NCBI RefSeq assembly: GCF_042647465.1 | Contig: NZ_JBHRVN010000004.1 | From: Wagnerdoeblera intermedia | Lineage (GTDB): Bacteria; Pseudomonadota; Alphaproteobacteria; Rhodobacterales; Rhodobacteraceae | Reading direction: 5' to 3' (one strand) | Length of the DNA stretch: 64,000 bases | Part shown: positions 35,936 to 45,115 of the stretch, in pieces | Layout: the number at the start of each line of letters is the position of its first letter | How positions within the stretch are numbered: the stretch's first letter is position 1 | Notes under the pieces: generated by a model | The model's input: only the letters and a program-made list of their open reading frames with translations | Told to the model about the DNA's origin: nothing | Databases searched by the model: none | Made by a program: the position numbers and the translations under genes

Positions 35936-36316
35936 ATGAAATATCTGCTCACCGCCCTGCTGATCGCCCTCGCCCTGCCCGCCGCGGCGCGGGATCTCAA
36001 GCAGATCTGCCAGCGCTAGGATCGCGGGCAGATCTATGACTGCCTTGTGGACCATCATAAGCGCAGCGACCGCGAGATGGGGCGGATTTACAATGCCCTG
36101 GTCGCTGCCATGCAGGGTTTTGAGCCTGAGGATGTGCCGCGCCTGCGGGCCGCGCAGCGGGCCTGGATCGCCTTTCGGGATGCCGATTGTGAGGTGGCGA
36201 AATTTCGTGACCGTGGAGGGCGCGAAGAGCTGATCTATCAGGCGGAATGTCTGATCCTGCGCACCCAGAGCCGCACGTCCGAACTGAACCACTGGCTCCA
36301 GAGCATTAAGCGCTGA
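35936..36316 (+). pseudogene. LprI-like (DUF1311) secreted protein gene with an in-frame amber codon
   Basis: Translation from the ATG at 35936 gives a signal peptide (YLLTALLIALALPAAARDL) and the first part of the mature protein (KQICQR), then TAG at 36017-36019. Reading through in the same frame continues with DRGQIYDCLVDHH and the typical LprI-domain segment RAAQRAWIAFRDADCEVAKF, ending at 36316. Four cysteines in the usual places confirm a single former gene. One C-to-T change (CAG to TAG) would explain it. No suppressor tRNA is known here, so the product is probably not made; internal restart lacks a signal sequence. Confidence 0.8.
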
Positions 36317-36321
36317 CATGA

Positions 36322-36349
36322 AAAAACGCGCCCTCCCGGGCGCGTTTTT
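36322..36349. terminator. Bidirectional terminator between the LprI-like gene and rnj
   Basis: A perfect 12-bp stem AAAAACGCGCCC / GGGCGCGTTTTT with loop TCCC, 5 nt after the plus-strand stop and 15 nt after the minus-strand rnj stop. Confidence 0.92.
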
Positions 36350-36364
36350 CAGATTTTGCAGACC

Positions 36365-38032
36365 TCAGGCCAGACGCGAGACGACCACGGTCACCTCAGG
36401 TTTCTTGCCGATCTCTTCCATCGAGATCTGACGCACGACGCGGCGGATACCTTCGTCGAGTTTGTCGTCATCGCGCAGGATCTTGCCACCCGCACGCTCC
36501 AGGAACTCTGCGAGTTCTTCTTCCAGCGTCTCGGAAAGCGGACGGCCCGATTTACCGACCTCCGGCACGCCCTCCAGCTCTGCCCAGGGCTCACCCAGCG
36601 GGCTGTCCTGCTCATCCATGATCAGCGTGATGATCACATGGCCGTTCAGCGCCATGCGGATCCGGTCACGCACCACACCGTCCATCGCCCCGATCAGCAC
36701 CGAGCCGTCGAGATAGATCCGGCCGGTTTCGATATATTCGACCACTTCATGGCGATCGCCGGTCAGATCGACCATCATGCCATTGGTGATCACGGCAGCC
36801 TTGCGGCCGTCGGCTTCGACTACCTTGCTGTGCTCACGCAGGTGGCGATGCTCGCCGTGCATCGGGATGACCAGCGCCGGATTGGCCAGGCGGTGCATCT
36901 CCTGCAGGTCGGGGCGGTTGGCGTGGCCCGAGACGTGGTAGAGACCGTTCACATCATCGACGACATCGACGCCCATCTCGGAAAACGCGTTCATGATGCG
37001 CAGCACGCCGCGCTCATTGCCCGGGATGATCCGCGACGAGAAGAGGAAGGTATCGCCCTCTTTCATCGTCATACCAAGGTATTTGCCACGCGACAGTTGC
37101 GCCGATGCGGCACGGCGCTCCCCTTGGGTGCCCGTGACGATCAGCATGACCTTATGGCGCGGCAGCTCCAGCGCTTCTTCGGGCTGGATCACCGTCGGGA
37201 AGCTGTCGAGCACGCCCGTCTCAAGCCCCACGGTGACCATCTTGCGCATGGCGCGTCCCATGAGAACGATCTCACGGCCTGCGGCCTTCCCGGCCTCTGC
37301 CAGCGCCTTCACGCGGGTGATGTTCGACGCAAAGGTCGTCGCGGCGATCATACCGCCGGATTTCGCCACCAGCTCGGTCAGCGGTCCTGGCAGCGTGCTT
37401 TCCGAGCGGCCCGGATGCAGCGAGAAAACGTTGGTCGAATCGCAGAGCAGAACCTTCACACCCTCACGGCCGATGGCCGCGAAGGTCTCGGGATCCCAGG
37501 GCTCACCCACGCCGGGGGACGGGTCGATCTTGAAGTCACCCGAATGCAGGATGCGGCCTGCGGGCGTGTCAATGACCAGAGCCGAGCTTTCCGGGATGGA
37601 ATGCGGGATCGGCACATATTGCACTTTGAAGGGACCGGCTTCGACCCACTCGGGACGCGGCTCAACGATGGTGACGTTGTTCGGGTCCTGCCCCTGGTCT
37701 TCCATCTTCAGCTTCGCCAGAGCGCCGGTGAATTTGCGCGCATAGACCGGGGCCCGCAGGCGCGGCCAGAGGTGGCCAAGAGCGCCGACGTGATCTTCAT
37801 GGGCATGGGTGATGAAGATCGCCTCAATCCGGTCTGCCCGCTCGGCCAGCCAGGAGACGTCGGGCATGATCAGATCGACGCCGGGGGTGGTCTCCATATC
37901 CGCGAAGGTCACGCCCAGATCGATGACGATCAGGCGCTCGCGGCCTTTCGGGCCATAGCCATAGACGTAGCAGTTCATGCCGACTTCCCCGGAACCGCCA
38001 AGGGGAAGATAGATCAGGCGGTTGGCACTCAT
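36365..38032 (-). CDS. rnj: Ribonuclease J
   Basis: A 555-residue metallo-beta-lactamase/beta-CASP ribonuclease with endonuclease and 5'-3' exonuclease activity, acting in rRNA maturation and mRNA decay; it is general in alphaproteobacteria. The metal site THAHEDHVGAL holds His76, His78, Asp80 and His81, followed by PIPHSIPESS and HSGDFKID. The beta-CASP signature region is TQGERRAA and HVSGHANRPD. Its start overlaps the coaX stop by 4 nt. The gene ends the long nuo-birA-coaX-rnj run and meets a bidirectional terminator. Confidence 0.96.
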   Translation of the reverse strand: MSANRLIYLPLGGSGEVGMNCYVYGYGPKGRERLIVIDLGVTFADMETTPGVDLIMPDVSWLAERADRIEAIFITHAHEDHVGALGHLWPRLRAPVYARKFTGALAKLKMEDQGQDPNNVTIVEPRPEWVEAGPFKVQYVPIPHSIPESSALVIDTPAGRILHSGDFKIDPSPGVGEPWDPETFAAIGREGVKVLLCDSTNVFSLHPGRSESTLPGPLTELVAKSGGMIAATTFASNITRVKALAEAGKAAGREIVLMGRAMRKMVTVGLETGVLDSFPTVIQPEEALELPRHKVMLIVTGTQGERRAASAQLSRGKYLGMTMKEGDTFLFSSRIIPGNERGVLRIMNAFSEMGVDVVDDVNGLYHVSGHANRPDLQEMHRLANPALVIPMHGEHRHLREHSKVVEADGRKAAVITNGMMVDLTGDRHEVVEYIETGRIYLDGSVLIGAMDGVVRDRIRMALNGHVIITLIMDEQDSPLGEPWAELEGVPEVGKSGRPLSETLEEELAEFLERAGGKILRDDDKLDEGIRRVVRQISMEEIGKKPEVTVVVSRLA

Positions 38033-38808
38033 GCGGACTCCAGTCTGCGGTTGTGGTCAAAGATCAGCACCAGCCCGTGCATCGTCAGATCGTCTTCGAC
38101 CGCGTCAAATACTTCGGTTCCCTGTTCAAACAGGGGCGCCAGGCCCCCGGTGGCAACCACTTTCATCGGGCGGTCACGCTCGGCGCGGATCTGGCGCACG
38201 ATGCCTTCCACAAGCCCGATATATCCCCAATACACCCCGGACTGGATACAGGCCACCGTATTTGTGCCGATCACCTTTTCGGGAAGGGTAATATCGACAT
38301 GCGGCAGGGCCGCTGCGGCCATATGCAGCGCCTCAAGCGAGAGATTGACCCCCGGCGCGATGACCCCGCCGATATAGGCGCCATCGCTGTCGACCACGTC
38401 AAAGGTGGTCGCGGTGCCGAAATCCACCACGATCAGATCGCCGCCGTGGCGGTCAAAAGCGCCATGGGTATTGACCAGACGGTCGGGTCCCACGGACGCC
38501 GGCTGATCCACGCGGGGTGCATGGGGCAGCGCGCAGTCGGGCTTGCCCACAACATAGGGCCGGCAGTCGTAATAGCGGTTACAAAGCACACGCAGGTTAA
38601 AGACCACCCGCGGCACGGTCGATGAGATGATCGCCTGTGAGATATTCACCTCCAGCCGGTGCAGCTGCATCAGGCTGGAGAGCCAGACGTAATATTCATC
38701 TGCCGTCCGCTTGTGATCGGTGGCGATGCGCCAGGTGCACAGGAAGCTCTCACCGTCCCAGATGGAGAAGACGGTATTGGTATTGCCACAATCAATGGCC
38801 AGAAGCAT
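38029..38808 (-). CDS. coaX: Type III pantothenate kinase
   Basis: A 259-residue ASKHA-fold kinase catalysing the first step of coenzyme A synthesis without feedback inhibition by CoA. The N-terminal phosphate-binding motif IDCGNTNTVFSIW is at about 5-17, GPDR with VNTHGAF is the pantothenate region, and VVDFGTATTFDVVD the second phosphate motif. Length is normal. It sits between birA (95 nt upstream) and rnj (4-nt overlap). The coaX-birA neighbourhood is common and links two cofactor enzymes. Confidence 0.96.
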   Translation of the reverse strand: MLLAIDCGNTNTVFSIWDGESFLCTWRIATDHKRTADEYYVWLSSLMQLHRLEVNISQAIISSTVPRVVFNLRVLCNRYYDCRPYVVGKPDCALPHAPRVDQPASVGPDRLVNTHGAFDRHGGDLIVVDFGTATTFDVVDSDGAYIGGVIAPGVNLSLEALHMAAAALPHVDITLPEKVIGTNTVACIQSGVYWGYIGLVEGIVRQIRAERDRPMKVVATGGLAPLFEQGTEVFDAVEDDLTMHGLVLIFDHNRRLESA

Positions 38809-38903
38809 GGTCGTTCCTCCCCCGCAGGGCCGGAGCAGTCCCCCATGCGGGCCCCGGCTGCGTCGTCGTCATTGGCTCAGGGTGAGCCGCCCCGAAGGGC
38901 AGC

Positions 38904-39671
38904 TCAGAAGTAGATGTCCGCCGCCGGGATCGCAATGCGCCCGTTGGCGGTTTCAAGGATCAGCGCCCCGGTGGCATCGATTGAGCGGAAGATACCGATA
39001 TGGGTCTCACGCCCGGTGCGGGCCGTGATCTCGCTGCCAAGGCGCACAGCGCCTGCAAGCCAGGCCTCACGCACGGGGGCAAAGCCATAGGCGCGAAACA
39101 GCGCCTCATAACGCGCAAAGGCCGGGGCGATGCGGTCCAGAAGGTCCTCAGGTGTAAAGCGCTGCCCCGTCTCAGAGAGCACCGAGACCGGGCGCGTGGC
39201 CCCCGGCTCAACCGCGCTGACATCGGGGGCGGAGATCAGGTTCACCCCGATCCCGACAGCCAGCCAGCCGTCCGGCAGCCCCTCGAGCAGGATGCCCGAT
39301 ATTTTGCCGCCGTTGACCAGCACATCATTGGGCCACTTCAGCCCGATCCCCGCCTCCGAGCCGGTCAGTCCGACGAGAGCATCCCGCAAGGCCAGGGCCG
39401 CGATAAAACTGCGCAAAGCGGCCTCTGCCGGGCCGCCCGTGGGCTTCATCAGAAGCGTGCCGTAGAAATTCCCCGCTGGCGAGACCCAGGGCCGCCCCCG
39501 TCGCCCGCGCCCGGCGGTCTGCGACAGGCCAAGGATCCACTGAGCCCCCTCCCCTGCCGCCGCGCGGCGGGCGGCTTCCGCGTTGGTGGTGTCCACCTCA
39601 GACAAAACAACCCGGCCGGTTCCCACCGGCCAGGTTGCTGCAGTCTGAGAGGCACTCGCCTCAGCGGACAA
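38904..39671 (-). CDS. birA: Biotin--acetyl-CoA-carboxylase ligase (monofunctional BirA)
   Basis: A 255-residue biotin protein ligase that attaches biotin via biotinyl-AMP to carboxylase carrier domains. The biotinyl-AMP loop is GRGRRGRPWVSPAGNFYG at about 54-71, and KWPNDVLVNGGKISGILLE is the conserved catalytic Lys region. There is no N-terminal helix-turn-helix, so it does not repress biotin genes (class I). A C-terminal SH3-like cap follows. The start lies 11 nt inside the end of nuoN, indicating co-translation with the complex I operon. Confidence 0.95.
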   Translation of the reverse strand: MSAEASASQTAATWPVGTGRVVLSEVDTTNAEAARRAAAGEGAQWILGLSQTAGRGRRGRPWVSPAGNFYGTLLMKPTGGPAEAALRSFIAALALRDALVGLTGSEAGIGLKWPNDVLVNGGKISGILLEGLPDGWLAVGIGVNLISAPDVSAVEPGATRPVSVLSETGQRFTPEDLLDRIAPAFARYEALFRAYGFAPVREAWLAGAVRLGSEITARTGRETHIGIFRSIDATGALILETANGRIAIPAADIYF

Positions 39672-41097
39672 GCGATTGCGCCGCGCTCAGTGCCGGAGCC
39701 TCAATACCAAAGAGGTTCACGACACCTGCGATCACGATGAAGGCCGAAACCAGCATCAGGCCATATTGCGCCGGGCCCATCTTCGTCTCGAGCACTTCGC
39801 CCTCACGACCGAAGTACATGAAATAGACGATGCGCAGGTAGTAATAGGCACCAATCACCGAGGCCACGGCCCCAAGGATCGCAAGCCAGGTCATACCCGC
39901 GTTCACCGAGGCCATCAGCACCGAATATTTCGCGAAGAAGCCGATGAACGGCGGCACACCGGCCAGCGAGAACATCAGGATCAGCATGACCAGCGCTTTC
40001 AGCGGCTCGGCCTTCGAGAACTGATGGAAGCCGTCAAGCGAGGTGAAGGGACGGCCGTCACGCTCCATCGACAGGATGAAGGCGAAGGCACCGATATTGG
40101 TGACCACATAGATCGCCATATAGACGAGCATGGCCTGGATACCGGCCTCAGTGCCAACGGCCAGACCGATCAGCGCATAGCCCATATGGGCGATCGAGGA
40201 ATAGGCCATCAGACGTTTGATGTCTTTCTGACCGATCGCAGCGATGGCACCGACATACATCGACAGCACCGCAAGCGCTGCAATCACCTGGCCCCATTGT
40301 GCGGGGATGCCGCCAAAGGCGTCGTGGCACAGACGCGCAAAAAGCGCGATGGCCGCCACTTTCGGCGCGGTCGCGAAGAAAGCGGTGACCGGGGTCGGCG
40401 CGCCTTCATAGACGTCCGGGGTCCACATGTGGAACGGCGCGGCCGAAACCTTGAAGGCCAGACCCGCCAGCATGAAGACCATACCGAACATCATTCCCAG
40501 CGGCAGATCGGCATTCACCATCGACAGGATGCCGGCAAACTGCGTGGTGCCTGCATAGCCATAGGTCAGCGATGCGCCGTAAAGCAGCAGACCCGAGGCC
40601 ATCGAGCCGAGCACAAAATACTTCAGACCGGCTTCGGTCGAGCGTGCCGAGTCGCGGCGCAGCGAGGCGATGACGTAAAGTGCCAGCGACTGCAGCTCAA
40701 GGCTGACATAAAGCGCCATGAGATCATTGGCCGAAACCATCATCATCATGCCAAGCGTCGCCAGAGCCACCAGGACCGGATACTCAAAACGGTCCATATC
40801 CCACTTCTTCACGTAGTCCTGGCCGATCAGCAGAACGGCGGCAGAACCCGCAAGGATCAGGATTTTCGAGAAACGCGCGAAAGCGTCATTGACCAGCAGG
40901 CCGCCAAATGCCGTCTGACTGCCCTCAAAACCGGTGCCGATCCAGAAGGCGATGACGAGGAAGAAGGCGGCGAAGCCCCAGGTCAGGGCTCCGGTCAGTT
41001 TGTCTTTGCCGGTGTAAACCGCACCCAGAAGCGCGATGATCGCGCCGAGGGCCACCACAATCTCGGGCAGGAAGATCGAAAGATCCGCAGAGGTCAT
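39661..41097 (-). CDS. nuoN: NADH-quinone oxidoreductase subunit N
   Basis: A 478-residue antiporter-like membrane subunit of respiratory complex I with about fourteen helices. It contributes to proton pumping; the conserved GTEAGIQAMLVYMAIYVVTN and SSIAHMGYALIGLAVG segments are typical of the Mrp-type fold, and ALFARLCHDAF and LAGLAFKVSAAPFHMW carry the conserved membrane Lys region. It follows nuoM by 10 nt and overlaps birA. It is the last nuo gene of the operon. Confidence 0.97.
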   Translation of the reverse strand: MTSADLSIFLPEIVVALGAIIALLGAVYTGKDKLTGALTWGFAAFFLVIAFWIGTGFEGSQTAFGGLLVNDAFARFSKILILAGSAAVLLIGQDYVKKWDMDRFEYPVLVALATLGMMMMVSANDLMALYVSLELQSLALYVIASLRRDSARSTEAGLKYFVLGSMASGLLLYGASLTYGYAGTTQFAGILSMVNADLPLGMMFGMVFMLAGLAFKVSAAPFHMWTPDVYEGAPTPVTAFFATAPKVAAIALFARLCHDAFGGIPAQWGQVIAALAVLSMYVGAIAAIGQKDIKRLMAYSSIAHMGYALIGLAVGTEAGIQAMLVYMAIYVVTNIGAFAFILSMERDGRPFTSLDGFHQFSKAEPLKALVMLILMFSLAGVPPFIGFFAKYSVLMASVNAGMTWLAILGAVASVIGAYYYLRIVYFMYFGREGEVLETKMGPAQYGLMLVSAFIVIAGVVNLFGIEAPALSAAQSLVR

Positions 41098-41107
41098 GGG
41101 CGGTTCC

Positions 41108-42649
41108 TCAGTTCACAGCCGCAGCCGCAGCCGTTTCAACGGCAGGCAGCGCAGCTTCATAGTTGGAGATCAGGGCCGAGACGCTCGGTCCGATGATATC
41201 GGTGACAAGGCTCGGATAGACGCCGAGCAGCAGGGTCATCACGACGAGGGGGGCAAACATCACCCGCTCGCGCAGATCCATATCGGTGATGGTTTTCAGG
41301 CTGGCTTTCAGCAGCTCGCCCCAGACCACGCGGCGGAAGAGCCAGAGCGCATAGGCCGCCGAGAGGATCACACCGGTCGCCGCGATCAGCGCGATCAGCG
41401 GATTGACCTGGAAGACGCCCATGATGGTCAGGAACTCACCGATGAAGCCCGAAGTGCCCGGCAGGCCCACGTTCGACATGGTGAAGAACAGGAAAACCAG
41501 CGCGTAAGCGGGCATCCGGTTCACCAGGCCGCCGTAAGCGTCGATCTCACGGGTGTGCATGCGGTCATAGATCACGCCGACGCAGAGGAAGAGTGCGCCC
41601 GAGATGAAGCCGTGCGACAGCATCTGGAAGATCGCCCCGTCAATGCCCTGCTGGTTCACCGCGAAGATGCCCATGGTCACATAGCCCATGTGCGCGACCG
41701 ACGAATAAGCGATCAGCTTTTTCATGTCGTTCTGCACCATCGCCACCAGCGAGGTGTAAACGATCGCGATCACCGACATCCAGAGCACCAGCGGCGCCAG
41801 CAGATCCGAGGCGACCGGGAACATCGGCAGCGAGAAGCGCAGGAAGCCGTAGCCACCCATCTTCAGCATAACGGCCGCCAGAAGTACCGAACCCGCAGTC
41901 GGGGCCTGAACGTGGGCATCGGGCAGCCAGGTGTGCACCGGCCACATCGGCATCTTCACCGCGAAAGAGGCAAAGAAGGCCAGCCACATCAGCGTCTGCG
42001 CACCGCCCATGATCTGCCAGCCCAGGATCGGGAAGGCCTCAGAGGCGAAGTTGAAGGTCAGCAGCGTTTCAATATCGGTGGTGCCCGCCTGGACATACAT
42101 CGAGATCATCGCCACCAGCATCAGCACCGAGCCGAGGAAGGTGTAGAGGAAGAATTTGAACGACGCATAGATGCGGTCTTTGCCGCCCCAGATCCCGATA
42201 ATCAGGAACATCGGGATCAGACCGGCTTCAAAGAACAGATAGAAGAGCACCAGATCCAGCGCGATGAACACGCCGATCATCAGCGTCTCCAGCAGCAGGA
42301 AGGCGATCATATAGTCTTTGACGCGGGTCTCGACCGTCCAGCAGGCCCCGATGGTGATCGGCATCAGGAAGGTGGTCAGCATCACAAAGAGGATCGAGAT
42401 GCCGTCAACGCCGACTTTATACTTCAGCCCCATGATCCAGTCGTAATTCTCGACGAACTGGAAGCCGGTGTTCTGCGGGTCAAACCCGAAGAGCAGAAAG
42501 AGCGAGAAGAGGAAGGTGGCCACGGTGGCAGCCAGCGCCAGCCATTTCGCATTGCGCTGCGTGGCCGCGTCATTGCCCCGAAGGAAGAGCGCCATGATGA
42601 GCGCAGCAACCGCCGGGGTGAAGGTGATGATGGAAAGAAGATTGTCCAT
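41108..42649 (-). CDS. nuoM: NADH-quinone oxidoreductase subunit M
   Basis: A 513-residue antiporter-like proton-pumping subunit with about fourteen helices. The proton-channel glutamate and lysine regions lie in LLETLMIGVFIALDLVLFY with FYLFFEAGLIPMFLIIGIWG, and in ASFAVKMPMWPVHTWLPDAH. The order nuoL-nuoM-nuoN is the normal one. It begins 12 nt after nuoL ends, with a short Ala-rich C-terminus. Length and composition are normal for the family. Confidence 0.97.
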   Translation of the reverse strand: MDNLLSIITFTPAVAALIMALFLRGNDAATQRNAKWLALAATVATFLFSLFLLFGFDPQNTGFQFVENYDWIMGLKYKVGVDGISILFVMLTTFLMPITIGACWTVETRVKDYMIAFLLLETLMIGVFIALDLVLFYLFFEAGLIPMFLIIGIWGGKDRIYASFKFFLYTFLGSVLMLVAMISMYVQAGTTDIETLLTFNFASEAFPILGWQIMGGAQTLMWLAFFASFAVKMPMWPVHTWLPDAHVQAPTAGSVLLAAVMLKMGGYGFLRFSLPMFPVASDLLAPLVLWMSVIAIVYTSLVAMVQNDMKKLIAYSSVAHMGYVTMGIFAVNQQGIDGAIFQMLSHGFISGALFLCVGVIYDRMHTREIDAYGGLVNRMPAYALVFLFFTMSNVGLPGTSGFIGEFLTIMGVFQVNPLIALIAATGVILSAAYALWLFRRVVWGELLKASLKTITDMDLRERVMFAPLVVMTLLLGVYPSLVTDIIGPSVSALISNYEAALPAVETAAAAAVN

Positions 42650-42661
42650 TGGTCCCTGACC

Positions 42662-44722
42662 TCAGTGGCTGCCCGAAAGGCTCATCCAGGTGACGAGCAC
42701 CACGATGCCCAGCACCATGGCGAAGGCATAGTGGAACATATAGCCCGACTGCAGACGGCCCGCGAGCCGCGTGAAGAAAGGAATGATGCCCATGGCAATG
42801 CCATTGATGGTGCCGTCGATGACTGCGCCGTCTCCGCGTTTCCACAGGAAGCGGCCAAGGGCCATCGCCGGACGCACGAAGAGGAAGTTATAAAGCTCGT
42901 CAAAATACCACTTGTTCAGCAGGAACTGATAAAGGGTGTTCTGCTCCGCCGCGATCTTCGCCGGAAGCTCCGGCCTGCGGATATACATCACGTAAGCCAG
43001 CACCAGACCGGTCACCATGGCGACGAAGGGCGCAAGCTTGACCCAGGTCGGCACATAATGGGCCGCATCCAGCAGCAGTTTGGATTTACCGTCGACCTCA
43101 ACCATGGTGCTCATGGCGATGGCGCCGTGGAACCACTCAAGCACGTGATCTGCGTGACCGAAGAAGGCCTCTTTCCAGAGCATCCCGGCAAAGACCGCAC
43201 CAAAGGCCAGCACGATCAGCGGGATCAGCATGACCATCGGGCTCTCATGGGGCTCGTGGTGGTGACCATGGCCGTGATCGTCATGGCCGTGACCGTGATC
43301 GTCGTGACCATGGGCATGGTGGCCGTGATGATCATCTGAGGGCTTCAGATGCGCGCGGTTTTCACCAAAGAAAGTCAGGAAGATCAGACGCCAGGAGTAG
43401 AACGAGGTCATCAGAGCGCCGATGACCAGCAGCCAGAAGACGATCGTCGGAGCGCCGACATAAGCGCCTTCGATCACGGCATCTTTCGAGATGAAGCCCG
43501 CAAAGCCGATATAGGTCAGCGGAATACCAACGCCGGTGATGGCCAGGGTGCCGATCATCATCGCCCAGAAGGTGACGGGGATCTTTTTGCGCAGACCGCC
43601 ATACCAGCGCATATCCTGCTCATGGTGGGTCGCATGGATTACCGAACCGGCACCAAGGAAGAGCATCGCTTTGAAGAAAGCATGCGTAAACAGGTGGAAC
43701 ATCGCGACCGGATAAAGGCCGACGCCGGCGGCGACGAACATATAGCCGAGCTGCGAACAGGTCGAATAAGCGATGACGCGTTTGATATCGTTCTGCACCA
43801 GACCCACGGTCGCGGCGAAGAAAGCAGTGAAGCCACCGATATAGACGATCATCATCTTCGCTTCCGGTGCCACTTCATAAAGCGGCGACATACGGCAGAC
43901 GAGGAAGACACCGGCGGTGACCATGGTTGCAGCGTGGATCAGCGCCGACACCGGGGTCGGGCCTTCCATCGCATCCGGCAGCCAGGTGTGCAGGAAAAGC
44001 TGTGCCGATTTGCCCATCGCACCGATGAAGAGCAGAACACCAATCAGGTTCGCTGCGGTCCACTCAATACCGATGAAGGTGAAGCCCATATCAGCCAGTT
44101 TCGGCACGGCCGCGAAGATCTCATCAAAGCGCACCGAGTCGGTCAGGAAGTAGATCAGCGCAATGCCCAGCAGGAAGCCGAAGTCCCCCACCCGGTTGAC
44201 CACGAAGGCCTTGATCGCTGCGGCCGAAGCCGACTGCTTTTTCCAGTAAAAGCCGATCAGCAGATAAGAGGCGACGCCCACACCTTCCCAGCCGAAGAAC
44301 ATCTGGATCAGGTTGTCAGAGGTCACCAGCATCAGCATGGCGAAGGTGAAGAACGAGAGATAGGCAAAGAACCGCGCGCGGTAAGGCTCGTCGTCGGTCC
44401 AGTTCTCGTCATGGGCCATATAGCCGAACGAATAGAGGTGCACGAGCGCCGAGACCGAGTTCACCACGATCAGCATGATCGCCGTCATCCGGTCGAGGCG
44501 GATGCCCCATTCCGCGCCGAGCGAACCCGAGTCGATCCAGCGCAGCACGGTGATATGCTGCGTCTCGCCGTCAAAGCCGAGAAAGACCACCCAGGACAGC
44601 ACCGCCGCCAGCATCACAAGTGCCGTGGCGAGGATCTGCCCCGTCTTCTCGCCGATCAGCTTCCAGCCGAAGCCGGTGATCAGCGCGCCGACCAATGGCG
44701 CAAAAAGGATGATTGTCTCCAT
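42662..44722 (-). CDS. nuoL: NADH-quinone oxidoreductase subunit L, with a histidine-rich loop
   Basis: A 686-residue distal antiporter-like subunit with the long lateral helix at its C-terminus. Family segments include MFFGWEGVGVASYLLIGFYW (proton-channel Glu) and GAMGKSAQLFLHTWLPDAME (Lys region). Unusually, residues about 460-490 form a hydrophilic loop with 15 His in about 32 residues (DDHHGHHAHGHDDHGHGH and following), encoded by tandem near-repeats at 43246-43345. This may bind metal ions or simply be a tolerated surface loop. Six nucleotides separate it from nuoK. Confidence 0.97.
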   Translation of the reverse strand: METIILFAPLVGALITGFGWKLIGEKTGQILATALVMLAAVLSWVVFLGFDGETQHITVLRWIDSGSLGAEWGIRLDRMTAIMLIVVNSVSALVHLYSFGYMAHDENWTDDEPYRARFFAYLSFFTFAMLMLVTSDNLIQMFFGWEGVGVASYLLIGFYWKKQSASAAAIKAFVVNRVGDFGFLLGIALIYFLTDSVRFDEIFAAVPKLADMGFTFIGIEWTAANLIGVLLFIGAMGKSAQLFLHTWLPDAMEGPTPVSALIHAATMVTAGVFLVCRMSPLYEVAPEAKMMIVYIGGFTAFFAATVGLVQNDIKRVIAYSTCSQLGYMFVAAGVGLYPVAMFHLFTHAFFKAMLFLGAGSVIHATHHEQDMRWYGGLRKKIPVTFWAMMIGTLAITGVGIPLTYIGFAGFISKDAVIEGAYVGAPTIVFWLLVIGALMTSFYSWRLIFLTFFGENRAHLKPSDDHHGHHAHGHDDHGHGHDDHGHGHHHEPHESPMVMLIPLIVLAFGAVFAGMLWKEAFFGHADHVLEWFHGAIAMSTMVEVDGKSKLLLDAAHYVPTWVKLAPFVAMVTGLVLAYVMYIRRPELPAKIAAEQNTLYQFLLNKWYFDELYNFLFVRPAMALGRFLWKRGDGAVIDGTINGIAMGIIPFFTRLAGRLQSGYMFHYAFAMVLGIVVLVTWMSLSGSH

Positions 44723-44727
44723 TGGCC

Positions 44728-45039
44728 TCAGCCCTTCATCACGTTGACGTCTTCGACGTCGATGGTGCCGCGGTTCCGGAAGAAACAGACCAGGATCGCC
44801 AGACCGATGGCAGCCTCAGCCGCGGCCACGGTCAGCACGAACATCGTGAAGACCTGACCCGTGAGGTCGCCAAGATGGCTCGAGAAAGCCACCAGGTTGA
44901 TATTGACCGACAGCAGGATCATCTCGATCGACATCAGGATGACGATCACGTTCTTCCGGTTCAGGAAGATCCCGAAGATCCCGATGACGAACAGCGCCGC
45001 CGCCACCGTCAGGTAATGTTCCAGTCCAACTGTCACCAT
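44728..45039 (-). CDS. nuoK: NADH-quinone oxidoreductase subunit K
   Basis: A 103-residue membrane subunit with three helices and the two conserved membrane glutamates in LMSIEMILLSVNINL and VAAAEAAIGLAILV. The ATG at 45039 has GGAGG 8 nt upstream and fits the family start MVTVGLEHYLTVAAALF; an open frame extending 108 nt further upstream is not conserved. It lies between the accessory periplasmic gene at 45116 and nuoL. Confidence 0.96.
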   Translation of the reverse strand: MVTVGLEHYLTVAAALFVIGIFGIFLNRKNVIVILMSIEMILLSVNINLVAFSSHLGDLTGQVFTMFVLTVAAAEAAIGLAILVCFFRNRGTIDVEDVNVMKG

Positions 45040-45115
45040 CGTGGTTCCCTCCGGGACTTTGCCCGTTTCCGTTCCGCCTGTCCCGCCACCGCGAACGCCG
45101 GCGGGCAGGATTATT

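Noticed and set aside
36017..36019. TAG read as pyrrolysine or by suppression in the LprI-like gene
   Set aside because: The family has an ordinary residue at this position and nothing in the window suggests an amber-decoding system.
36356..38377. A 673-codon plus-strand frame opposite rnj and coaX
   Set aside because: Antisense shadow of two conserved genes; no ribosome site or homology.
41036..43339. A 767-codon plus-strand frame opposite nuoM and nuoL, rich in His, Arg and Gln
   Set aside because: It lies antisense to two clear complex I genes and its composition reflects reversed membrane-protein codons.
43246..43345. Tandem repeats in nuoL as a possible CRISPR or minisatellite element
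   Set aside because: The units are short, in frame and coding for a His-rich loop; no spacer structure.
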